Source of the DNA: Flavobacteriales bacterium UBA7690
Lineage (GTDB): Bacteria; Bacteroidota; Bacteroidia; Flavobacteriales_F; PHOS-HE28
NCBI GenBank assembly: GCA_002482775.1
Contig: DLGQ01000043.1
Location: 1 to 10,074 of the forward strand
Direction of reading: 5' to 3'
DNA length: 10,074 bases
The position numbers were made by a program, and so were the translations under genes. Below the pieces are notes generated by a model. The model saw nothing but the letters and a program-made list of their open reading frames with translations. It was not told the DNA's origin and did not search any database. Every line of letters begins with the position of its first letter. The stretch's first letter is position 1. Of the stretch, positions 1-5,356 are shown one piece after another.

Positions 1-415
1 TCATGTAGAGCATTTCCAGACCATCGGGACAATACTCAACACTCGAACCCACCCAGATCCCTTCCGTGTAGTTCTCTGGTGCTAGCAGCCAGCCAATGAA
101 ATAGTTCCCCAACTCCGGTTCACCCGTCACCGTAACATCGCCATTGGAGAAGATGAAGGAGAGGTCCGGGTTCACGATGGTGATGTCCGTTCCGTAATCG
201 GCCCAAACGGAATCCGGGTTGATAATGGTCACGGGGTCTGAGGTGCAGACCACGTACTCGCCACCGCCCTCGCCGTATGTTCCACCCGAAGTGATCAAGA
301 AGAAGGGGTCAACGATATCCACGCCAAAGCAGCTCTGCGCATGGCACATTACCCCGGACAGCATCGCGAATGCGAAAAGTATCGTCTTATACATGGTCTT
401 GGTTCTTGGTTTCAT
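1..415 (-). CDS. Secreted protein of unknown function, N-terminal part (runs off the left edge)
   Basis: Reading the minus strand from an ATG at 415 gives an open frame of 138 codons to the window edge with no stop. It begins MKPRTKTMYKTILFAFAML and continues SGVMCHAQSCFG. This is a typical Sec signal peptide: basic n-region, hydrophobic core, and a likely cleavage after CHA before QS. A second in-frame ATG at 394 (MYKTILFAF) gives an equally good signal peptide, so the start is uncertain by 7 codons. The mature part is acidic and rich in G, D, T, V, Y and aromatics (for example VTIINPDSVW and VTVTGEPELGNYFIGW). That suggests an extracellular beta-rich protein, of the kind that in Bacteroidota often carries a C-terminal sorting domain; any such domain would lie outside the window. 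No family is recognised. The seven upstream codons and the lack of a clear ribosome binding site do not decide the start. Confidence 0.72.
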   Translation of the reverse strand, partial: MKPRTKTMYKTILFAFAMLSGVMCHAQSCFGVDIVDPFFLITSGGTYGEGGGEYVVCTSDPVTIINPDSVWADYGTDITIVNPDLSFIFSNGDVTVTGEPELGNYFIGWLLAPENYTEGIWVGSSVEYCPDGLEMLYM

Positions 416-774
416 GGCAAGAGGATCACTGGGTCTGTTCCATCGTTCATAGGCCCCTCGCATCGGAGGTACATCGGGGAGGGTGCGCGGATGTGAACAG
501 GGAGGCGCGGATCATCCGCTCCATGCTCAACCGTGAAGGTGCCTTTCGCAGATGAAGGCGTACATGCCCACGGCCGTGAACGCGGATGCGCCACGGAGCG
601 CGCTTGTTGTTCACAATTCGCTCCGCATGTTCACCGGAGAGCAATTACCTTCGGAATGCCCGAGCACATCAGGCCCAGGGCAAGAACGGCCAATGGACCG
701 CGTGGTGCGCATCCACCCGCAGAAGCGCCTTGCTCCGCATGGGGTTCGCCTCGCAACAGGGGCGATCCACTTGC
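416..774. other. Intergenic stretch with no supported gene
   Basis: These roughly 360 bases lie between the start of the left-edge secreted-protein gene and the tandem repeat array. Several short ORFs open here on both strands (for example starting at 533, 552 and 586), but they overlap each other in different frames, have arginine/cysteine/histidine-rich compositions and resemble no family. They continue into the array only because the array lacks stop codons. No RNA gene, TAnnTTTG promoter box or strong terminator was seen. The promoter of the left-edge gene should lie in the first part of this stretch but could not be pinpointed. Confidence 0.5.
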
Positions 775-1194
775 CATCCGGCAGTGCCACACGCGCATGC
801 ACAGATGGCTTTGCTGCATGCGACCACGCCGAACGTGCACGCAAGAATGGCGCGCGTGGATGCAGGAGCACTGCACGTGCACGCAACAACGACGCATGTG
901 GATGCAGGAGCGCCGCACATGCACGCAACAGCGGCGCACGTGGATGCAGGAGCGCTGCATATGAACGCAACAACGCCGCATGTGCATGCACGAGCGCCGC
1001 ACGTGCACGCAAGAACGACGCATGTGGATGCAGGAGCGCCGCATGTGCACGCAACAACAACGCATGTGGAGACAGGAGCGCCGTACATGCACGCAACTAC
1101 GGCGTGCGTGGATGGAAGAGCGCCGCACGTGCATGCGACAATGACGCATGTGGATGCAACAACGAGGCGTTCGGAGGCGTGGATGACACCCGTG
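775..1194. repeat. Tandem array of 21-bp units with a 42-bp higher-order period
   Basis: Twenty consecutive 21-bp units can be laid out without any insertion or deletion from 775 to 1194. The first three (775-837) and the last ones are degenerate. The core, 838-1173, is eight copies of a 42-bp unit made of two 21-bp halves. One half begins CACGCAACAACG and ends GCATGTG. The other begins GATGCAGGAGCGCC and ends GCACATG or GCACGTG. Second-type halves begin at 859, 901, 943, 985, 1027, 1069, 1111 and 1153; the one at 985 has lost its usual GATGCAGG start. In the plus frame through 817 the array reads as heptapeptides such as HATTTHV and DAGAPHM. Four of the six frames are open across the core, so open frames here are not evidence of coding. 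The array is best called a minisatellite-like repeat; a repetitive protein cannot be excluded. Confidence 0.85.
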
Positions 1195-1290
1195 CGGTGC
1201 ACGATGCGGGTGCCCAAGCGAATGATACCCAGCGGCGAACCGCTGTAGACTCATATCTATTAACCCCAGCGCAGAGGCTTCTCTCCCGTG

Positions 1291-1311
1291 CCTCGAGGTA
1301 TCGTCCTCGAG
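1291..1311 (+). promoter_or_regulatory. CCTCGAG direct repeat upstream of the XRE-type gene
   Basis: CCTCGAGG at 1291-1298 is itself a palindrome, and CCTCGAG recurs at 1305-1311, 14 bp downstream. The pair lies 22 bp upstream of the preferred ATG of the small XRE-type regulator. Such regulators commonly repress their own promoters, so an autoregulatory site is conceivable. Only two short copies are present and no promoter box was recognised beside them. If translation instead starts at the GTG at 1288, this stretch would be coding. Confidence 0.2.
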
Positions 1312-1332
1312 CGCTACAGAGATGAAACCCGC

Positions 1333-1563
1333 ATGTTGGACGGCAAGAAGGTGAAAGCACGCATGGATGAGTTGGCGATGACCGGCGAGCGGCTGGCCGA
1401 GCTGACGGGCGTTTCCACCAGCACCATCTCCAAGATCCTCAACAACAACTACCCGGAGCTGAAATCGAAGCTGGCCGAACGTATCGCCTGGGCCTTGCGT
1501 ATGCACGAGTGTGACCTTTCCACGAACCCACATCCGCACTTTCCGCAGGAAGGGGTTACGTGA
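1333..1563 (+). CDS. Small XRE/Cro-CI-type helix-turn-helix transcriptional regulator
   Basis: This is a 76-residue protein that is essentially a single HTH_3 (XRE family) DNA-binding domain. MLDGKKVKARMDELAMTGER matches the usual first helix and the start of the recognition unit. Residues 18-25 form helix 2, GVS at 26-28 is the turn, and TSTISKILN at 29-37 is the recognition helix. The PELKSKLAERIAWALRM segment supplies the last helices, and a short charged, His/Pro-rich tail follows. The ATG at 1333 is chosen because the domain conventionally begins at this Met-Leu-Asp-Gly; an in-frame GTG at 1288 would add 15 residues with no domain match. Its DNA target is not known. The two 17-bp palindromes immediately downstream (1572-1622) are the obvious candidates, which would make it an autoregulator or the regulator of the following FN3 gene, 210 bp further on. 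No toxin partner is adjacent, so an antitoxin role has no direct support. Confidence 0.85.
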   Translation: MLDGKKVKARMDELAMTGERLAELTGVSTSTISKILNNNYPELKSKLAERIAWALRMHECDLSTNPHPHFPQEGVT

Positions 1564-1571
1564 CGGCGCAC

Positions 1572-1622
1572 ATTTCCTACTGGGAAATAGTGAGGCGCAG
1601 GAGGGGTTTCCTACTGGGAAAT
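1572..1622. promoter_or_regulatory. Paired palindromic operator candidates
   Basis: ATTTCCTACTGGGAAAT at 1572-1588 is an inverted repeat with 6-bp arms (ATTTCC/GGAAAT) around a 5-bp centre. The same 17-mer with only the first base changed (G for A) lies at 1606-1622. The copies have identical centres (TACTG), the same orientation and 34-bp spacing, and each is followed by a GTGAG word. They sit just after the stop of the XRE-type regulator and about 150 bp before the FN3 gene. Repeated dyads of this size next to a small HTH protein are typical of operators. No T-tract follows, so a terminator is unlikely. Binding by the neighbouring regulator is inferred. Confidence 0.5.
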
Positions 1623-1719
1623 GTGAGCGGACCTGAGCGAAAAGTGAACGAACGCTGCGTTCAACGCTCAACTGCCCCGATCTAGAGCGGGAACATGCAG
1701 GAGTCCAAGTCCTAAACCA

Positions 1720-1755
1720 CGGCGGCCGAGCCGTAGACGAACAGCGAGGCCGCCG
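1720..1755 (+). promoter_or_regulatory. Inverted repeat in the leader of the FN3 gene
   Basis: CGGCGGCC at 1720-1727 and GGCCGCCG at 1748-1755 are perfect 8-bp inverted arms separated by 20 bases. The downstream arm ends 18 bases before the FN3 gene's ATG. In RNA this would be a stable GC stem close to the ribosome binding region. It could shape translation or mRNA stability, or be a protein binding dyad. No T-run follows, so it is not a typical terminator. The role is unknown. Confidence 0.35.
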
Positions 1756-1773
1756 ACCCATAAGCGAAAAACC

Positions 1774-2394
1774 ATGGCACAACTCAAAGAAGGAATGTCC
1801 CAGTTGAACGCTGAAGGTCTGGTAGCGAAAGCCGAGCATGTCCAAGCCCAGCTGACCGCCCACGCAGCCCAATTCCCAACCCCCAGTCCCACCTTGGTGG
1901 CCCTGGAGGCGCAGAAAGAAGAGCTGCTTACGGCGATCGGTAAGGCGTTGGATGGAGGCCGTAGCGCACACCAAACAAAGCGCGATAAGTATCGCAAGTT
2001 GAAGAGCATGCTGAAGCAGCTCGCCGAGTACGTGGCCAACGTGGCCACCGGCGATGCCCAGCTGATCATCGACGGCGGTTTCGAAGTCCGCGCCGAGGCC
2101 AAGCCGACGCATTTGCCCAATGCGCCGACCAACCTCGAAGCCCTTACCCCCAACGTAGCCCGTGCGGTGAAGTTGGAGTGGAGGGGTGAGAAGAAGGTGC
2201 GCCTCTACCAGGTACAGATCTGCGCTAAGGATCCCGCCGTTGACCCGGCATGGACCACCTTGGCACTGGTCTCCAAACGCCAGTACACCGCAGTGGATCT
2301 GGAGCCGTACAATTTGTACTGGTTCCGTGTGATCGCGGTGAACGTGGCGGGCGAGAGCCTTCCGAGCGATGTACTGATGGCACGCGCCGCCTAA
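1774..2394 (+). CDS. Fibronectin type III domain-containing protein of unknown function
   Basis: This is a 206-residue protein without a signal peptide. Residues 1-100 are mainly helical and charged: a motif like FPTPSPTLVAL at 34-44 is followed by a helix-rich region with KRDKYRKLKSMLKQLAEYV around 69-87. Residues from about 105 to 203 have the features of a fibronectin type III domain: a Pro-rich start (LPNAPTNLEAL), a core Trp in VKLEWRG, the YQVQI strand, and the late strand YWFRVIAVNVAGESLPSD, a classic FN3 F/G-strand signature. Similar ~200-aa proteins of unknown function occur in Bacteroidota, often with a Thr/Pro-Ser-Leu motif near residue 40. The local sequence is very GC-rich (42 of 60 bases at 2041-2100). 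It lies 210 bp downstream of the XRE regulator and ends shortly before a strong terminator, so the two may form one transcription unit or be regulated together. FN3 domains usually mediate protein or carbohydrate binding; no enzymatic activity is evident. Confidence 0.85.
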   Translation: MAQLKEGMSQLNAEGLVAKAEHVQAQLTAHAAQFPTPSPTLVALEAQKEELLTAIGKALDGGRSAHQTKRDKYRKLKSMLKQLAEYVANVATGDAQLIIDGGFEVRAEAKPTHLPNAPTNLEALTPNVARAVKLEWRGEKKVRLYQVQICAKDPAVDPAWTTLALVSKRQYTAVDLEPYNLYWFRVIAVNVAGESLPSDVLMARAA

Positions 2395-2455
2395 GCTGCC
2401 CCAGGCAGCACGGGCCCGCCTGCTGAACACCACGAGCCGGTGTTCGTCCACCGGC
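2395..2455 (+). other. Two hairpins directly after the FN3 gene
   Basis: GCTGCC at 2395-2400 pairs with GGCAGC at 2404-2409 across a 3-base loop, starting at the base after the stop codon. GCCGGTG at 2436-2442 pairs with CACCGGC at 2449-2455 across a 6-base loop. Neither has a T-tract, so they are more likely 3'-end structures upstream of the true terminator than terminators themselves. Confidence 0.4.
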
Positions 2456-2498
2456 CGCGATGCGCAAGCATCCACCACCATCTTGATCCAGCCAGTAT

Positions 2499-2530
2499 AG
2501 CCCCCGCGACGGCGGGGGCTTCTGCTTTAT
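2499..2530 (+). terminator. Rho-independent terminator of the XRE/FN3 block
   Basis: AGCCCCCGC at 2499-2507 and GCGGGGGCT at 2512-2520 are perfect 9-bp arms around a 4-base loop (GACG), followed by TCTGCTTTAT. This is a classical intrinsic terminator for transcription coming from the FN3 gene on the plus strand. The T content of the tail is moderate. The next genes are on the opposite strand, so it also separates converging transcription. Confidence 0.85.
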
Positions 2531-2590
2531 AGAGGGTCGCGAAGGAAATGCGTCTGTGTTGGTCAGGTGCTCCTGGTGGTTCTCGTTGAG

Positions 2591-2651
2591 CGCAGGGTCG
2601 TCCGCCAAATGCGCGGACAGAGTGCGGAGGTTTTTGGGTAGTTACACTGCG
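2591..2651 (+). repeat. Dispersed 61-bp inverted-repeat element, copy 1
   Basis: It begins CGCAGGGT (2591-2598) and ends ACACTGCG (2644-2651), which is the inverse of the start with one mismatch. Inside are the family core GTCCGCCAAATGCGCGGAC, a 6-bp stem (GTCCGC/GCGGAC) with a 7-base loop, and a GGAGGTTTTTGGG segment corresponding to the GGAGGTTTGGG of other copies. It lies between the FN3 terminator and the 3' end of the small membrane-protein gene on the minus strand, whose stop is 26 bp beyond it. Confidence 0.8.
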
Positions 2652-2676
2652 AGCGTTTAGGGTCAGGGGGATCCGA

Positions 2677-3048
2677 TCACCCGAACAACCAGACTTTCAA
2701 GCTGAGTACGTTGAACCAGATTGAGAGAACGAAGATTGAAGGAGCTAACAGTAGCACGTTCAGGAGGCGGCTTATAGAATTGTCCACCAGCAAGCTCAGC
2801 CATGCGTGGGTAACGTGCAGCGGAACGAAGGAGATGATGATAATACCGAAGGTAGAGAGGTAGAACGATGCCCAGCGCTGCATTTGGGCGTGTTCCGCAT
2901 CACTGGAAGCATAGTTCAAATCGCCCAATAGCGTGACCTTCAACATGAGGTCGAGGATGAGCACGAGGAATAGAGGACAGAGTACCCAAGCCAACCCGCG
3001 TTTGAAGGTTGCCGCCATGGTTAACGGTCGCATACGCGTAGGTGTCAT
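2677..3048 (-). CDS. Small integral membrane protein of unknown function
   Basis: This is a 123-residue hydrophobic protein with three probable membrane-spanning segments. The first is about residues 18-40 (GLAWVLCPLFLVLILDLMLK), the second about 66-90 (FYLSTFGIIIISFVPLHVTH), and the third about 97-121 (LLNVLLLAPSIFVLSIWFNV). A polar stretch (YASSDAEHAQMQRW) joins the first two. No family or catalytic motif is recognised. Two further in-frame ATGs at 3033 and 3018 could be the true start; MAATFKRGLAWVL from 3018 places a short basic segment just before the first helix and is attractive. The gene is flanked on both sides by copies of the 61-bp repeat element and is the last of the minus-strand island genes. 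It has no obvious terminator of its own apart from repeat copy 1. Confidence 0.65.
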   Translation of the reverse strand: MTPTRMRPLTMAATFKRGLAWVLCPLFLVLILDLMLKVTLLGDLNYASSDAEHAQMQRWASFYLSTFGIIIISFVPLHVTHAWLSLLVDNSISRLLNVLLLAPSIFVLSIWFNVLSLKVWLFG

Positions 3049-3094
3049 GCGTTCTCTAACGGGCCGAACACTTCCCCAGTACGTGCGAAGTAAC

Positions 3095-3155
3095 CGCAGG
3101 GTCGTGCACCAAATGCGCGGACAGACCGCTGCGGAGGTTTGGGGGAAACCCTGCG
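3095..3155 (+). repeat. Dispersed 61-bp inverted-repeat element, copy 2 (best preserved ends)
   Basis: This copy is bounded by perfect 8-bp inverted termini, CGCAGGGT at 3095-3102 and ACCCTGCG at 3148-3155. Nested inside, CCAAA and TTTGG are also inverted, so the whole element could fold as an imperfect hairpin. The central stem of other copies is weakened here (GTGCACC instead of GTCCGCC). A tail follows, containing GGGTCTAG and then CGACCCGGCGAGGGTCTAA up to about 3192. The latter is a GACCC/GGGTC hairpin whose CTA (3189-3191) is, on the minus strand, the stop codon of the 366-aa gene. It lies between that gene and the small membrane-protein gene. Confidence 0.85.
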
Positions 3156-3188
3156 CGGGTCTAGAGGTTTCGGCGACCCGGCGAGGGT

Positions 3189-4289
3189 CTAATGCGAAAA
3201 TCGCCGCTTCAATCGTCGGAGGAGCTCGGGAAGGTTAATGGTCAGCCCTTTGACGTCCACCGGCACAACGGTAACAACCCCTGGAATGAGCGGTTCGCTA
3301 TCCTTTTGCTGGTTGCTGGATATCATTGTGCCTCCAGATGCTTGACGGTACTGAAAATTGCTCAACTGCAGTGCTTCAATCGTAGCATCCTTGGCTTGCA
3401 CTATTGCCTGGGCGAGCATCAGCTGTCCGGATAAGAACGCGACGTTAGCCTTCAATTGCTGAACAGCCATATCCGTACCCGAGTCCAAAGCTTCAATGGG
3501 ATGAGATGGGAGCTTCATGTATAGCGTCAGTGCTTCTCGAATGCGCTCTAATCCCTCTTGCTCGTCAGAAGGAGTAACACTGAATAGAACTTGCCCAGCC
3601 TCATGGCTAATAGATCCTGACGCTTCGATACCAAGGTCTTGAAGAAACTGAATGAAGTAGATTAGATACTGTTCGCATACCGTTCGAATTCTTAACGGGA
3701 AATTGAACATAGTTACGAGGGATTTAGAATCACTTTCTAGCAGTAGTCTGTCCTCTACAGCTGCCATGATGCTCTTGATCTTTGGCTCGAGTTGGGATAA
3801 AACCAGCCCGAACGAATCTTCGCTCTTCACAATAGTATACTTGATGCCGAATCCATTCAAAAAGTCGTCCTCATCATCAACAAAATAACGGAACCCGCTT
3901 GGCTCGTCTTCAAGATGTTTCTTTAGAGACTCCGCGACATCTGACATGCTGTATGCTCTGGCCCACTTTTCCCACTCAAACTCAACGTTGAACTGAGCCA
4001 GTATAGACTTATCCTCTGCTCTGAATTTGCAACTGTCTATGCCATCGTGCACTTCCGATTGAAGAGGGAGGGAAAGAGTTTCAAAAACAACGCCCATCTG
4101 GCTTATGGGTAGCTGGAGTATGGGAAGTGCGCTTTCTGCATTGTAGACACCAGCGCTGATGAGTTCGTCGCCGCGATGTCGGATGGCCCACGAGTCATCG
4201 ACTCGTTGGCCTTTCATCACCAAAAAGGAACGCTCGTGTATTGTACCGTCAGTCTCAGTGTAGGTTTCCTGCCCGATATCGAACATCAT
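3189..4289 (-). CDS. Hypothetical protein with a predicted C-terminal coiled coil
   Basis: This is a 366-residue soluble protein with no signal peptide or membrane segment. Residues 1-180 are mixed alpha/beta and acidic, for example FVDDEDDF at 136-143. Residues 188-260 form the most conserved-looking part: LVTMFNFPLRIRTVCEQYLI, then YFIQFLQDLGIEASGSISHE, then AGQVLFSVTP and ERIREALTLYMKLP. That arrangement suggests a small alpha/beta domain. Residues about 273-312 (MAVQQLKANVAFLSGQLMLA and following) are predicted to be a coiled coil, and the C-terminus is basic (LLRRLKRRFSH). No catalytic motif is recognised and the function is unknown. Base composition is low-GC for this window (23 of 60 at 3661-3720). 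Adjacent ATGs at 4289 and 4286 make the start uncertain by one codon. It follows the lipoprotein gene by 43 bp with no repeat between them, so the two are probably co-transcribed. Its TAG stop falls in the tail of repeat copy 2. Confidence 0.75.
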   Translation of the reverse strand: MMFDIGQETYTETDGTIHERSFLVMKGQRVDDSWAIRHRGDELISAGVYNAESALPILQLPISQMGVVFETLSLPLQSEVHDGIDSCKFRAEDKSILAQFNVEFEWEKWARAYSMSDVAESLKKHLEDEPSGFRYFVDDEDDFLNGFGIKYTIVKSEDSFGLVLSQLEPKIKSIMAAVEDRLLLESDSKSLVTMFNFPLRIRTVCEQYLIYFIQFLQDLGIEASGSISHEAGQVLFSVTPSDEQEGLERIREALTLYMKLPSHPIEALDSGTDMAVQQLKANVAFLSGQLMLAQAIVQAKDATIEALQLSNFQYRQASGGTMISSNQQKDSEPLIPGVVTVVPVDVKGLTINLPELLRRLKRRFSH

Positions 4290-4332
4290 GATTGTGGAAT
4301 TTAGAACTGTGCAGCTGCTCGTGACGAGGATC

Positions 4333-4794
4333 TTACAACGAAGATATCTGACGCCTACAATGTTGCCCTATCGGATGTAACAACCTCTGGTAGACACTCG
4401 AATCACGACTGGTCCACCGGATCACGAGCTCTTCGTGCGTGAGCCTCCAGATCCGGCCGGTGCTCAGTTCTCCATGGTGCTCTTCGTACACGGTGATAGA
4501 ATCGCCTTCCAAGCGGAAGGGGATGGGTGGTATTCCTTTGGTGGTCATGAGCCAGGGCACTGTGACGAAGTCCAAGGCGAGCCTGTCCTTGCCCTCGCCG
4601 AGCCACCAACGGCCTTGATTGGTGGGTAGCCCACTTGGCACTTGTTCGGCCGTGTCCATGGGCGCTTCATCGGCAGGGATGGTGTCTACCGTTTGCGCCG
4701 ATGAACTGTCCCGTGGCCCTGCGCTGGATGAGCAAGCAACTAGGAGGTGCAGGGATACTGCAAGTGCCGAGGGCTTGAGTGTTAGCCGGTTCAT
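4333..4794 (-). CDS. Predicted lipoprotein of unknown function
   Basis: This is a 153-residue protein starting MNRLTLKPSALAVSLHLLVAC. LVAC with Cys21 is a lipobox for signal peptidase II, so the mature protein is expected to be lipid-anchored in the cell envelope. The lipobox is followed by a low-complexity Ser/Asp/Pro linker (about 22-58). The globular part, about 60-140, begins GRWWLGEGKDRLALDF and has alternating strands (FRLEGDSITVYEEHHGELST, GRIWRLTHEELVIRW). This resembles a small beta-barrel of the lipocalin-like kind, but no specific family is recognised. Only 76 bp separate its ATG from the stop of the upstream 100-aa gene, and 60 of those are repeat copy 3, so its leader is essentially made of the repeat. 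CTGAAAGAAC precedes the ATG as a weak ribosome binding candidate. It probably forms a transcription unit with the 366-aa gene downstream. Confidence 0.75.
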   Translation of the reverse strand: MNRLTLKPSALAVSLHLLVACSSSAGPRDSSSAQTVDTIPADEAPMDTAEQVPSGLPTNQGRWWLGEGKDRLALDFVTVPWLMTTKGIPPIPFRLEGDSITVYEEHHGELSTGRIWRLTHEELVIRWTSRDSSVYQRLLHPIGQHCRRQISSL

Positions 4795-4805
4795 GTTCTT
4801 TCAGG

Positions 4806-4865
4806 CGCAGGGTCGTCCGCCAAATGCGCGGATAGAGCGCTGCGGTGGTTTGGGAAGACCCCCGG
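4806..4865 (+). repeat. Dispersed 61-bp element, copy 3
   Basis: The left end CGCAGGGT (4806-4813) and the core GTCCGCCAAATGCGCGGA are intact. They are followed by GCGCTGCGG and GGTTTGGG as in the other copies. The right inverted terminus is degraded (ACCCCCGG instead of ACCCTGCG). The tail CTGCTCTATAAGG aligns with GGGTCTAG of copy 2; its CTA at 4871-4873 is the minus-strand TAG stop of the 100-aa gene. The left end is 11 bp upstream of the lipoprotein start codon. Confidence 0.8.
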
Positions 4866-4870
4866 CTGCT

Positions 4871-5173
4871 CTATAAGGACCGTGGCTCTCCGCCAATGCT
4901 AAGCCGTTGAAAGGGGACGGTGCCCCCGCGCATGGTCGCACCACTGTATTCGCGATTCACAAAATAGATGTCCAAGTCCGTGCGTCCACCCAGCATGAAC
5001 TCAGGTACATCATCAATCCGTTCCTCAATCACAGCTGCTAAGATCTCCGTCGTATACCCAGAGGGCAAATCGAACGGAGCGATGAAAACGTAGTACTTGT
5101 CGCTATGCTTCGACTTTAAATCAGTTAGCATGATGCGTAGCTTGTCGAGGGGTAGATTTAAGCCGTAATTCAT
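4871..5173 (-). CDS. Small hypothetical protein
   Basis: This is a 100-residue soluble protein, MNYGLNLPLDKLRIMLTDLK at the start. It has plausible alternating helix/strand content: KYYVFIAPFDLPSGYTTEIL, then AAVIEERIDDVPEFMLGGRT, then DLDIYFVNREYSGATMRGGT. No family is recognised and there are no signal peptide or membrane segments. A stop codon four codons upstream of the ATG closes the frame, so the start cannot lie further upstream; Met15 (at 5131) is an alternative. A TAnnTTTG box ends only 4 bases before the first ATG, which would fit a leaderless transcript or the later start. The gene is flanked on both sides by repeat elements and its stop lies in the tail of copy 3. A truncated remnant of a longer gene is possible. 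Confidence 0.55.
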   Translation of the reverse strand: MNYGLNLPLDKLRIMLTDLKSKHSDKYYVFIAPFDLPSGYTTEILAAVIEERIDDVPEFMLGGRTDLDIYFVNREYSGATMRGGTVPFQRLSIGGEPRSL

Positions 5174-5177
5174 AGAG

Positions 5178-5185
5178 CAAACTTA
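5178..5185 (-). promoter_or_regulatory. Possible Bacteroidota -7 promoter box
   Basis: On the minus strand this reads TAAGTTTG, matching the Bacteroidota -7 consensus TAnnTTTG. It ends 4 bases before the first ATG of the 100-aa gene. No TTG-type -33 element was confirmed. The spacing would put the transcription start at or inside the start codon, so it is either a leaderless arrangement, a promoter for the Met15 start, or a chance match. Confidence 0.3.
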
Positions 5186-5288
5186 ATCGTCTCACGTGAC
5201 AGAGTCGCGGCTCCAAATGCTCAGGCAGATTATTGGGGATGTCAAGAAAGAGGACGCCCGACTCGAGTTTGTACCGCTGCCCAGGCTT

Positions 5289-5356
5289 GCGCGGACACCC
5301 TGCACGGGTATGGGCCGTTACATTGCTTTGGGAGGACACCCTGCGAGGGTCTAGGG
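5289..5356 (+). repeat. Degenerate partial copy of the dispersed element
   Basis: GCGCGGAC at 5289-5296, then CCGTTACATTGCTTTGGGAGG, then CACCCTGCGAGGGTCTAGG align in order with the right two-thirds of copy 4 (GCGCGGAC, CCGTTGCGG, GGTTTGGGAGG, CACTCTGCGCGGG). The left third is missing. Its GGGTCTAGG tail runs directly into copy 4, forming an interrupted tandem pair. Confidence 0.55.

Noticed and set aside
775..1194. CRISPR array
   Set aside because: Units are contiguous 21/42-bp repeats that all resemble each other. There are no unique spacers between conserved repeats and no cas gene nearby.
586..1248. A 220-aa plus-strand protein with HATTTHV/DAGAPHM heptads
   Set aside because: Other frames are equally open over the same stretch, the non-repeat flanks look non-coding, and no promoter or ribosome binding site is evident. 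It is kept only as a possibility under the repeat finding.
2395..2409. First hairpin after the FN3 stop as the terminator
   Set aside because: It has only a 6-bp stem and no T-tract. The 9-bp stem at 2499-2520 with its tail is a far better terminator.
631..2481. A 616-aa open frame on the minus strand
   Set aside because: It runs antisense through the tandem array, the XRE gene and the FN3 gene. It is open only because of the stop-free array and high GC. Its His/Arg/Cys heptad pattern is the array read backwards, and both sense genes have recognisable domains.
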